A DNA stretch of 16,246 nt from an uncultured Corynebacterium sp. (GTDB taxonomy: Bacteria; Actinomycetota; Actinomycetes; Mycobacteriales; Mycobacteriaceae), in NCBI RefSeq assembly GCF_937999985.1, contig NZ_CALLDG010000087.1, forward strand, positions 1 to 16,246, given 5' to 3'. The position numbers were made by a program, and so were the translations under genes. This document shows positions 6,653 to 13,025 of the stretch, in pieces. Numbering within the stretch: position 1 is the first letter of the stretch; every line of letters starts with the position of its first letter. Below the pieces are notes generated by a model. The model was not told the DNA's origin. It made no database searches and worked only from the letters and a program-made list of their open reading frames with translations.

Positions 6653-8253
6653 GCCACACCGTTTCCCCCGTCGGCACCCGCGCCGTCATCGTAGACCTAC
6701 CCGACCTGGACACAGTGATGTCCTGGCACGCCTCGCTCGTAGCCAGCCCCTTGCCCGGTCAGGTCGAGGCCATCGCCGCGGCGCGCACTGTGCTTGTTTG
6801 TTTTGACGCCCACTCCTCCGCCATCGCCGGCTTGAACACCCTGCGGGACTTCCACCCGCAAAACTCTGCGGAGGCCAACCCGCGGGAGGTCACCATCGAC
6901 GTCGTCTACGACGGCGAGGATCTGGCGGAAGTCGCGGAGCTGATGGGCATCTCCACCGAGGAGCTCATCACCCGCCACACCCAGCAGCAGTGGCTGGCGG
7001 CCTTCGGTGGCTTCGCCCCGGGCTTTACCTACTGCGTGCCGGCTGCAGGCGACCAGTCCTATACCTGGGACGTACCTCGCCGCAGCTCCCCACGCACTGC
7101 CGTTCCGGCGGGCGCGGTGGGCTTGGCCGGACAGTTCTCCGCCGTCTATCCCCGCACCTCCCCCGGCGGCTGGCAGCTGCTGGGTCACACCACACAGCCA
7201 ATGTGGGATACGAATGCAGAGCAGCCCGCGCTGCTGCAGCCGGGCGATACTGTGCGCTATCGCCAGGTACGCGAATCCATCAGCGCTGAGGCTGGCTCTA
7301 CAGAGGAGGCCACGGCCGGTGCGGGCGCGGGGGCGTCACAAGACAAGAAACCTATCGTCCCTGCCCGCCAGAGCGTAAAGGTCCTGGATGCAGGGCTGCA
7401 GACCCTGTTTCAGGACACGGGACGCGCGGGCCACGGCGACATCGGCGTGAACGGCTCCGGCGCGGTCGATCGGGCGAGCGCCTGGGCGGCGAACGACGTG
7501 GTCGGCAACGCCTCGAGTGCAACCGTGCTGGAGAACATCGGCGGCATTGAACTGGAAGCACTGGTGGATACCGCAGTGTGCGTGACCGGTGCGCGCGCGA
7601 ACGTATCGATCGGCCGGCGCAACTTCGAGCTGGGGGCGCCCGTGGAGGTCAAGGCCGGACAGACTCTCACGATCGAACCCGTCGGCGGGGCGGGCAATGG
7701 CCTGCGCAGCTACGTGGCCGTGCGCGGCGGTCTGGTGACGGACGAGGTCCTGGGCTCCAACTCCACCGACATTCTTTCCGGCCTGGGGCCGCAGCCCGTG
7801 GCCACCGGCGATGTGCTGAAGGCCGGGCGCCGCACTGCCCGGGCATCCGTCGGCACCGCGACGACCAACCCCTTTGACGGCGAGAACGTGCTGCGCTGCG
7901 TGGCCGGACCGCGCGACGATTGGTTCGGCGAGGCAGAGCTGCAGCGATTCACCGAGATCGAATGGACCGTGACTGGGCAGTCGAACCGCGTGGGGCTGCG
8001 ACTGGCGCTGTCGGAAGGTGGCGAATCGCCCGAGCCCTTGCACCGCAGCCACGACGGCGAACTGGCCAGCGAGGGCATGGTCAGCGGCAGCATTCAGGTT
8101 CCGCCGAATGGGTTGCCCGTGGTGTTCCTGGCTGACCACCCGGTAACCGGCGGCTACCCCGTGATCGCCACCGTCATCGACAAAGACCTAGACAAGGCCG
8201 GCCAGCTGGGGCCGGGGGACACGGTGCGCTTCGAGCTGATCGACTTCGAATAG
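6649..8253 (+). CDS. Fused 5-oxoprolinase subunits PxpB-PxpC (KipI-KipA, AHS1-AHS2)
   Basis: This 534-residue protein joins two subunits that are separate in E. coli and B. subtilis. Residues about 8-210 are the KipI/AHS1 (PxpB) domain, with FGGFAPGFTY (119-128) and SPRTAVPAGAVGLAG (147-161). A Glu/Ala/Gly-rich linker spans about 211-236. Residues about 240-534 are the KipA/AHS2 (PxpC) domain, with VLDAGLQTLFQDTGRAGHG (245-263), YVAVRGG (355-361), LGSNSTD (368-374), SNRVGLRL (445-452) and VVFLADHPVTGGYP (491-504). The GTG at 6649 overlaps the pxpA stop, with GGGAG about 8 bases before it. An in-frame extension to 6556 would be Arg/His-rich and overlap pxpA, so I rejected it. The AHS1-AHS2 unit is also the carboxyltransferase part of urea carboxylase, relevant because the next gene encodes biotin carboxylase plus BCCP. 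I found no lost key motif. Confidence 0.92.
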   Translation: MSHTVSPVGTRAVIVDLPDLDTVMSWHASLVASPLPGQVEAIAAARTVLVCFDAHSSAIAGLNTLRDFHPQNSAEANPREVTIDVVYDGEDLAEVAELMGISTEELITRHTQQQWLAAFGGFAPGFTYCVPAAGDQSYTWDVPRRSSPRTAVPAGAVGLAGQFSAVYPRTSPGGWQLLGHTTQPMWDTNAEQPALLQPGDTVRYRQVRESISAEAGSTEEATAGAGAGASQDKKPIVPARQSVKVLDAGLQTLFQDTGRAGHGDIGVNGSGAVDRASAWAANDVVGNASSATVLENIGGIELEALVDTAVCVTGARANVSIGRRNFELGAPVEVKAGQTLTIEPVGGAGNGLRSYVAVRGGLVTDEVLGSNSTDILSGLGPQPVATGDVLKAGRRTARASVGTATTNPFDGENVLRCVAGPRDDWFGEAELQRFTEIEWTVTGQSNRVGLRLALSEGGESPEPLHRSHDGELASEGMVSGSIQVPPNGLPVVFLADHPVTGGYPVIATVIDKDLDKAGQLGPGDTVRFELIDFE

Positions 8254-8305
8254 CCTGCAGGCGCGACCACAGACCCTAAACAACACAACGACAAGGAACG
8301 AACCC

Positions 8306-10132
8306 ATGAGCCAAGAGACCTTCCCGCTACAGACCGTCCTCATCGCCAACCGCGGCGAGATCGCCATTCGCATCGCCCGCGCCGCCCGGGACCTCGGTAT
8401 CCGCTCCATCGCCGTCGTCTCCGAGGCGGACGTGGACAACCTGCACGCCAAGATCGCCGACGAGGCCTATACCCTGCCCGGCAACACCGCCGCCGAGACG
8501 TACATGAACATCCCGGCTCTGCTGGACATCGCGCTGCGCGCCGGCGCGGACTGCGTGCACCCGGGCTACGGCTTCCTGTCCGAGAATGCGGACTTCGCCC
8601 GCGCTGTCGTGGAGGCTGGTCTGACCTGGGTCGGCCCTGCGCCGGAAGCCATCGAGACCCTGGGCAACAAGGTTGCCGCCCGCGCCCTGGCCACCGAGGT
8701 TGGCGCCCCGCTGGCGCCCGGCACCCCGGATCCCATCCCGAACTGGGAGCAGGCCCGCGACTTCGCCGACGAGCACGGCATGCCCATCGCCATCAAGGCA
8801 GCGTTCGGCGGCGGCGGCCGTGGCCTGAAGGTCGTGCACGACTACAACGACATCGAGGCTGCCTTCGAGTCCGCAGGCCGTGAGGCCAAGGCAGCTTTTG
8901 GCCGTGGCGAGTGCTACGTGGAGAAGTTCCTGACCAAGCCCCGCCACGTGGAGGCGCAGGTGCTGGCCGATACGCACGGCAACGTGCGCGTTGTGGGCAC
9001 GCGCGACTGCTCCGTGCAGCGCCGCTTCCAGAAGCTCGTCGAGGAAGCTCCGGCGCCGTTCCTGACTGATAAGCAGCGTACCGACATCATCGAGGGCTCC
9101 CGCTCCATCTGCCAGGCTGCGAACTACACGGGCGCGGGCACGGTGGAGTTCATCGTCGCCGAGGACGGCACCGTCAGCTTCCTGGAGGTCAACACCCGCG
9201 TGCAGGTCGAGCACCCGGTCACCGAGGCTGTGACGGGCGTGGACATCGTCGGCGAGCAGTTCCGCATCGCCGCCGGCCTGCCGCTGAGCTTCGATGAGGA
9301 TCCGGTCAGCGACGGCCACGCCTTCGAGTTCCGCATCAACGCGGAGGACGCCGCCAATGGCTTCGTCCCCTCTCCCGGCACCGTCACCCAGTTCGAGGTT
9401 CCGACGGGCCCGGGCATCCGCGTGGATGCAGGCGTGCGTTCTGGCTCTACGATCCCCGGCTTTTACGATTCCCTGATGGCCAAGCTGATCGTCAAGGGTC
9501 CGAACCGCGAGGTTGCCCTGCGCCGCGCCCAGGCCGCTTTGGCCGAGATGCGCATCCAGGGTGTGCGCACCGTTCTGCCGTTCCACAAGGACATCGTCAC
9601 TCACCCCGCGTTCTGTGGCGACGATCTGCACGTCTACACCGACTGGGTGGATAAGGAATACGAGCCGGGCATCGGCGCGGGCTATGCCGGTTCTTCCCCG
9701 GAGGACGTCGAGGATGCTTACACCGAGCGCACCACTCTTACCGTGGAGATCGACGGCCGCCTGCACCGCGTGAGCCTTCCTTCGTCCTTCGGCGTTGCCA
9801 CCGCTGGTTCTTCTGGTGCGGACGCCACCTCGGCCTCCCCCGCGACCGGGTCCAGCGCGGCCGCTGGTAACTCCGGCGCGGGCGCCTCTGCGGGTAGCTC
9901 CGCCGGTGGTAGCGCTGACGCTAACGCTGTGGTGTGCCCGTACACCGGTGTGCTGGTGAAGTGGCAGGTCGCCGATGGCGACTCTGTGGAGGTCGGCCAG
10001 CCGATCGCCACCATCGAGGCCATGAAGATGGAGTCCACGGTGGAGGCCAAGTCCGCCGGCACCATCACGCTGGCGCAGCTGAATCCGGGCGACAATGTGT
10101 CGAAGGGTGACGCGCTGGGCCACATTGCGTAA
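8306..10132 (+). CDS. Biotin carboxylase-BCCP fusion, AccBC-like
   Basis: This 608-residue protein has a complete biotin carboxylase and a C-terminal biotin carrier domain. The N-terminal BC domain starts VLIANRGEIAIRIARAARDLG (11-31) and includes HPGYGFLSENADFA (85-98). The ATP-grasp region has AFGGGGRGLKVV (166-177), HVEAQVLAD (214-222), QRRFQKLVEEAPAP (238-251) and EVNTRVQVEHPVTE (294-307), with catalytic Glu and Arg present. An Ala/Gly/Ser-rich linker covers about 498-540. The carrier domain carries EAMKM with biotinyl lysine K574. It is clearly related to corynebacterial AccBC of acyl-CoA carboxylases but diverges from the C. glutamicum protein I remember, so it looks like a dedicated paralogue. 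It follows the PxpBC fusion by 52 bases (AAGGA about 9 bases before the ATG) with no terminator. No acyl-CoA carboxyltransferase gene is nearby, so its partner may be AHS1-AHS2. Confidence 0.92.
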   Translation: MSQETFPLQTVLIANRGEIAIRIARAARDLGIRSIAVVSEADVDNLHAKIADEAYTLPGNTAAETYMNIPALLDIALRAGADCVHPGYGFLSENADFARAVVEAGLTWVGPAPEAIETLGNKVAARALATEVGAPLAPGTPDPIPNWEQARDFADEHGMPIAIKAAFGGGGRGLKVVHDYNDIEAAFESAGREAKAAFGRGECYVEKFLTKPRHVEAQVLADTHGNVRVVGTRDCSVQRRFQKLVEEAPAPFLTDKQRTDIIEGSRSICQAANYTGAGTVEFIVAEDGTVSFLEVNTRVQVEHPVTEAVTGVDIVGEQFRIAAGLPLSFDEDPVSDGHAFEFRINAEDAANGFVPSPGTVTQFEVPTGPGIRVDAGVRSGSTIPGFYDSLMAKLIVKGPNREVALRRAQAALAEMRIQGVRTVLPFHKDIVTHPAFCGDDLHVYTDWVDKEYEPGIGAGYAGSSPEDVEDAYTERTTLTVEIDGRLHRVSLPSSFGVATAGSSGADATSASPATGSSAAAGNSGAGASAGSSAGGSADANAVVCPYTGVLVKWQVADGDSVEVGQPIATIEAMKMESTVEAKSAGTITLAQLNPGDNVSKGDALGHIA

Positions 10133-10146
10133 TAAGCTGTACTGCT

Positions 10147-10791
10147 ATGCACTCCCAGTCGGCTATCGCGCATTCAGCTCTCCTTGACGGCATCGCCTCC
10201 GGTACCTATCTACCGGGCGAAAAGCTCAATGAGGTGAATGTGGCCCAGTCGCTGGGGATCTCCCGCAACACCCTGCGGGAGGCTTTCGCCACCCTGGTTT
10301 CGGAGGGTCTGCTGGAGCGGATCCCCAACCGGGGTGTTTTTATCGCGGAGCCCACTCGCGAGGACTTGGCCGACATGTACGCCGCCCGCATGGTGCTAGA
10401 GCCGGGGGCTCTGCTGTGGGGCCAGCGGGAGGGGCTGGACGAGTTGGAGGGGATCGTCGCCAGCGCAGAAAAACTGCGGGATTCCGCTGGTTCGAAAGCC
10501 AGCGAGGAGGACATCCGCGCGATTGCGGATGCGAACCAGGATTTTCACCGCGCTATTGTCGCCAGCGCTGGGTCGGCGGGGTTGAATCACTCGATGGATC
10601 GCATTTTGGCGCAGATGCGCCTTGGGTTTGCCCGCGCCAACCGGCTGAACCACGAGTTCCACGTGGAGTTCATTGCGCAGAACCGCACGGTGACGGACCT
10701 GATTACGGAGAAGCGCTGGGAGTTGGCGGCCAACCAGCTAGCCGGGTTCCTGCAGCGCACGAGCGATAACATCGAGCGCTACTTCGGCTAG
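10147..10791 (+). CDS. GntR-family transcriptional regulator, FCD subfamily
   Basis: This 214-residue regulator has an N-terminal winged helix-turn-helix (about 1-68) with the GntR hallmarks GIASGTYLPGEKLNE (15-29), QSLGISRNTLREAFATLVSEG (34-54) and a wing ending NRGVFIAEP (61-69). An all-helical FCD effector domain follows (about 73-205), with ADANQDFHRAIVASAG (127-142). In that domain the first metal histidine (H134) is present, but positions where FCD proteins usually carry two further His appear to be Asn179 and Phe201, so metal binding may be lost. It begins 14 bases after the carboxylase gene without a clear ribosome site, suggesting cotranscription and reinitiation. As the only regulator in the locus it is the natural candidate for binding ATTGTTGAACAAT at 5810 and 13013, perhaps released by 5-oxoproline or a relative (inference). 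It takes the place of KipR, an IclR-type protein, in B. subtilis. Confidence 0.9.
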   Translation: MHSQSAIAHSALLDGIASGTYLPGEKLNEVNVAQSLGISRNTLREAFATLVSEGLLERIPNRGVFIAEPTREDLADMYAARMVLEPGALLWGQREGLDELEGIVASAEKLRDSAGSKASEEDIRAIADANQDFHRAIVASAGSAGLNHSMDRILAQMRLGFARANRLNHEFHVEFIAQNRTVTDLITEKRWELAANQLAGFLQRTSDNIERYFG

Positions 10792-10796
10792 CGTGA

Positions 10797-10813
10797 CCCG
10801 CCCGGGGTGCGGG
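10797..10813. terminator. Weak hairpin between convergent genes
   Basis: CCCGC (10797-10801) pairs with GCGGG (10809-10813) around a 7-base loop, between the regulator stop at 10791 and the DUF1445 stop at 10829. No T-run follows on either strand, so intrinsic termination is doubtful. The gap is only 37 bases, and the two transcripts probably overlap at their 3' ends. Confidence 0.35.
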
Positions 10814-10828
10814 ATTAGAGGCGCGGAC

Positions 10829-11659
10829 TCAGGGCACCTGGTACTGCAGGTCGCGCGCGTCGGTGATCAGCATGTGCCCCGGCGCGTGGCAAATCGCGAA
10901 CTCGGGCTTGGATTCCATTACCACTGATTGCGGGGTTACCCCGCAGGCCCAGAACACGGGAATCGTGCCGGCCGGGATGTCCACGGCCTCGCCGAAGTCC
11001 GGATTGTTCACGTCCTGGATACCAATAGCCGCGGGGTCGCCGACGTGCACCGGGGCGCCGTGCACTGCCGGGTAGCGGGAGGTGATTCGCACTGCGTCGG
11101 CTACTTGGGCAGCTGGGATGGGGCGCATGGAGACGACCATCGGGCCGGAGAACACCCCGGCGGGGTTGGTGGGGATGTTCGTGCGATACATGGGCACGTT
11201 CTTGCCCTGGGCGATGTGCTCCACCGGCACGCCGTTATCCAATAGCGCGGTCTCGAAGGTGAAGGAGCAGCCGATGATGAAGCTGACCAGATCCTCGCGC
11301 CATACGTCGCGCACGTCCGGAACCTCGCTGTCCAAGTGGCCGTTGCGGTACAAGCGGTACAGAGGAATGTCGCTGCGGATGTCCCCGTCCGCCAGCAGCT
11401 CGGAGGAAACCTGTCCGGCTTCCAGCACGCCAAGCAGCGGGCACGGCTTCGGGTTGCGTTGGGCAAACAGCAAGAAGTCGAATGCTTGGGCTTGGGGCAG
11501 GGTGATCAGGTTCGCCTGTGCATAGCCCCGCGAATAGCCCGAGGTGTGAGCCACGGTGCCGCTGCGGAAGATCTGACGCGCCTGCTGTGGCGAGAGTGCA
11601 CCGGGGTTCCCCTGCTGCTCCTGCCCCACAACCCCCTGTGCTGCAATGTTGTCTGGCAT
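10829..11659 (-). CDS. DUF1445 protein, putative D-glutamate cyclase / hydro-lyase (YcsI-like)
   Basis: This 276-residue protein belongs to the DUF1445/UPF0317 family (B. subtilis YcsI). The family also forms part of the vertebrate mitochondrial D-glutamate cyclase, which converts D-glutamate to 5-oxo-D-proline. Visible landmarks are SRGYAQANLITLP (43-55), FLLFAQRNPKPCPLLGV (62-78), DLVSFIIGCSFTFETALL (123-140), GPMVVSMRP (172-180), RYPAVHGAPVHVGDP (195-209), VFWACGVTPQ (235-244) and HAPGHMLITD (258-267). The length is typical. The ATG at 11657-11659 has AAAGGGAG 8 bases upstream. It is the second gene of a unit led by the Nramp-like transporter (53-base gap). The context beside PxpABC supports a role in glutamate/5-oxoproline interconversion. 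The bacterial reaction is not proven, and the older annotation is simply hydro-lyase. Confidence 0.88.
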   Translation of the reverse strand: MPDNIAAQGVVGQEQQGNPGALSPQQARQIFRSGTVAHTSGYSRGYAQANLITLPQAQAFDFLLFAQRNPKPCPLLGVLEAGQVSSELLADGDIRSDIPLYRLYRNGHLDSEVPDVRDVWREDLVSFIIGCSFTFETALLDNGVPVEHIAQGKNVPMYRTNIPTNPAGVFSGPMVVSMRPIPAAQVADAVRITSRYPAVHGAPVHVGDPAAIGIQDVNNPDFGEAVDIPAGTIPVFWACGVTPQSVVMESKPEFAICHAPGHMLITDARDLQYQVP

Positions 11660-11680
11660 CTCCGCGGCTCCCTTTCCTTT

Positions 11681-11700
11681 CTTGGGCCTTGTGCCCTAAG
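11681..11700 (-). other. Intercistronic hairpin between transporter and DUF1445 genes
   Basis: CTTGGGC at 11681-11687 pairs with GCCC-T-AAG at 11693-11700, with one bulged base and a 5-base loop. On the minus strand it is followed by the AAAGGAAAGGGAG ribosome site of the DUF1445 gene, not by a T-run. It could protect the upstream message end or tune the ratio of the two proteins. Confidence 0.35.
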
Positions 11701-11712
11701 CCCTGATTCTTC

Positions 11713-12972
11713 TTATGCCCAGATGCCCGGCAGCTTGCTCATAGAGCTCCAGCCCAGGTACAGCGTCAGCAACCAGGTCACAAAGCCAAGGATGAGCAGC
11801 CAGGTTGGGTACTTGTAGTTCTGCAGCAGGTCGCGGCGGCGCCAGGCCACCCACAGAACGACGGCGAAGCCGATCGGCAGGATCAGGCCGTTGAAAGCAC
11901 CGGCGAAGATCAGCAGCTTCTGCGGAGCCTGGTTCAGGATCAGGTAGATCACAGCACACACGGCGATGAAGGCCACGACCAGCCAATTGAAGGTAGATTT
12001 CTTCATCGACTGCGGGGTAACGAAGGTCAGGGAGGTGTAGGAAGCACCCACCACAGAGGTCAGGCCTGCGGCCCACAGCACCACGCCGAAGAAGCGCACG
12101 CCGATGTCGCCAGCGGCGTGACGGAATGCGTCTGCAGCCATGTTGTTTCCGGCCAGCGTCACGCCCGAAGCGACCACGCCCAGGATCGCCAGGAACAGCA
12201 GCGCACGCATAATGCCGGTCACGATGATGCCAGAGACCGAAACCTTGGTGATCGTGTTGACGTTCTGCACGCCAGTCTGCCCGGAATCAATCATGCGGTG
12301 CGCACCCGCGAAGGTGATGTAGCCGCCGACAGTGCCGCCGATAAGAGTGGTGATCACAAGGAAGTCCACCTCGGTCGGTGCCACGGTGTTCTTCAAGGCC
12401 TCACCCAGCGGTGGTGCGGAAACGACTGCGACGTAAATCATCAGCAGGATCATGATGGCACCCAGGCCGGCGACGATGCGATCCAGAGCCATGCCCGCGC
12501 GCTTCGACAGGAAGATAAAGATGGCGATCGCTGCGGACAGCCCGCCGCCTAGCAGTGGATCCCAGCCGAGCATCGCATTGATACCCAGACCGGTTCCGCC
12601 GATATTGCCAATGTTGAAGATCAGCCCGCCGATGAACACGAACGCTGCCATGACCCAGCCGAGCCCCGGCAGAACCTCATTGCCCAGCTCGTTGGCACGC
12701 TTGCCGGATACGCCCAGCACGCGCCAAACGTTCAGCTGAATGGCGATGTCCACCAGGATCGAAACGAGGATTGCAAACGCGAATGCCGCGCCCATCTCCA
12801 CCGTGAACACGGTGGTTTGGGTGATGAATCCCGGGCCGATGGCGCTGGTGGCCATGAGGAACATTGCGCCCAGCGACGCGGTGAATGTAGCCGCGCGGGC
12901 TGCTTCGGGTTTTCCGCCTACTGGCTTGCTGGCTACGGGCGTGCCGCCCTCGTGCTCGTCTGTATTCGACAT
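11713..12972 (-). CDS. Nramp-family transporter without canonical metal-site motifs (YcsG-like)
   Basis: This 419-residue integral membrane protein has about 11 hydrophobic segments and is of the Nramp fold, as is YcsG in the B. subtilis ycsFGI-kip cluster. After a hydrophilic N-terminus (1-28), the first helix reads MFLMATSAIGPGFITQTTVF (37-56). Canonical Mn/Fe transporters have DPGN at this place, but here it is GPGF (46-49). The helix 6 motif MPHN is also absent; the region reads GGYITFAGAHRM (216-227). Loss of the metal Asp, Asn and Met ligands argues against a divalent metal substrate. With PxpABC and DUF1445 as partners, an organic acid such as 5-oxoproline is a reasonable guess, but inferred from context only. 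The ATG at 12970-12972 has AAAGG 9 bases upstream. A GlxR-like site and a palindromic operator lie just upstream. DUF1445 follows in the same unit. Confidence 0.88.
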   Translation of the reverse strand: MSNTDEHEGGTPVASKPVGGKPEAARAATFTASLGAMFLMATSAIGPGFITQTTVFTVEMGAAFAFAILVSILVDIAIQLNVWRVLGVSGKRANELGNEVLPGLGWVMAAFVFIGGLIFNIGNIGGTGLGINAMLGWDPLLGGGLSAAIAIFIFLSKRAGMALDRIVAGLGAIMILLMIYVAVVSAPPLGEALKNTVAPTEVDFLVITTLIGGTVGGYITFAGAHRMIDSGQTGVQNVNTITKVSVSGIIVTGIMRALLFLAILGVVASGVTLAGNNMAADAFRHAAGDIGVRFFGVVLWAAGLTSVVGASYTSLTFVTPQSMKKSTFNWLVVAFIAVCAVIYLILNQAPQKLLIFAGAFNGLILPIGFAVVLWVAWRRRDLLQNYKYPTWLLILGFVTWLLTLYLGWSSMSKLPGIWA

Positions 12973-12989
12973 GTCGGCGCCTTTCTATG

Positions 12990-13005
12990 AGTGATTTGTA
13001 TCACT
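12990..13005. promoter_or_regulatory. GlxR/CRP-like site upstream of the transporter gene
   Basis: AGTGATTTGTATCACT is a perfect GTGAT/ATCAC inverted repeat with the GTGA-N6-TCAC core of GlxR sites; both outer bases differ from TGTGA-N6-TCACA. It overlaps the proposed -10 element, a repressing position. The pxp promoter carries a better match (5762-5777). Confidence 0.5.
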
Positions 13006-13024
13006 TTAGAATGTTGTTCAACAA
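12995..13024 (-). promoter_or_regulatory. Candidate promoter of the transporter-DUF1445 unit
   Basis: Read on the minus strand, TTGTTG (13024-13019) and TACAAA (13000-12995) are 18 bases apart. The -35 lies within the palindromic operator and the -10 within the GlxR-like site, so both regulators would compete with RNA polymerase. The -10 lacks the usual final T, so this is a moderate candidate. Confidence 0.4.
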
Positions 13025-13025
13025 T
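13013..13025. promoter_or_regulatory. Second copy of the GntR-type operator
   Basis: On the minus strand it reads ATTGTTGAACAAC, identical to the pxpA operator (5810-5822) at 12 of 13 positions and keeping the whole TTGTTGAACAA core. It overlaps the stop codon of the alpha/beta-hydrolase gene (TGA, 13020-13018). Confidence 0.7.

Noticed and set aside
7264..7345. Possible frameshift joining separate pxpB and pxpC genes
   Set aside because: The reading frame is continuous through a Glu/Ala/Gly-rich linker with both flanking domains complete, so this is a true fusion rather than a sequence error.
8327..10123. 598-codon open frame on the minus strand opposite the biotin carboxylase gene
   Set aside because: It mirrors a GC-rich gene almost exactly, its product is His/Leu/Ala/Gly/Arg-rich with no recognisable motif, and the plus-strand frame is a full family match. 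It is a shadow frame.
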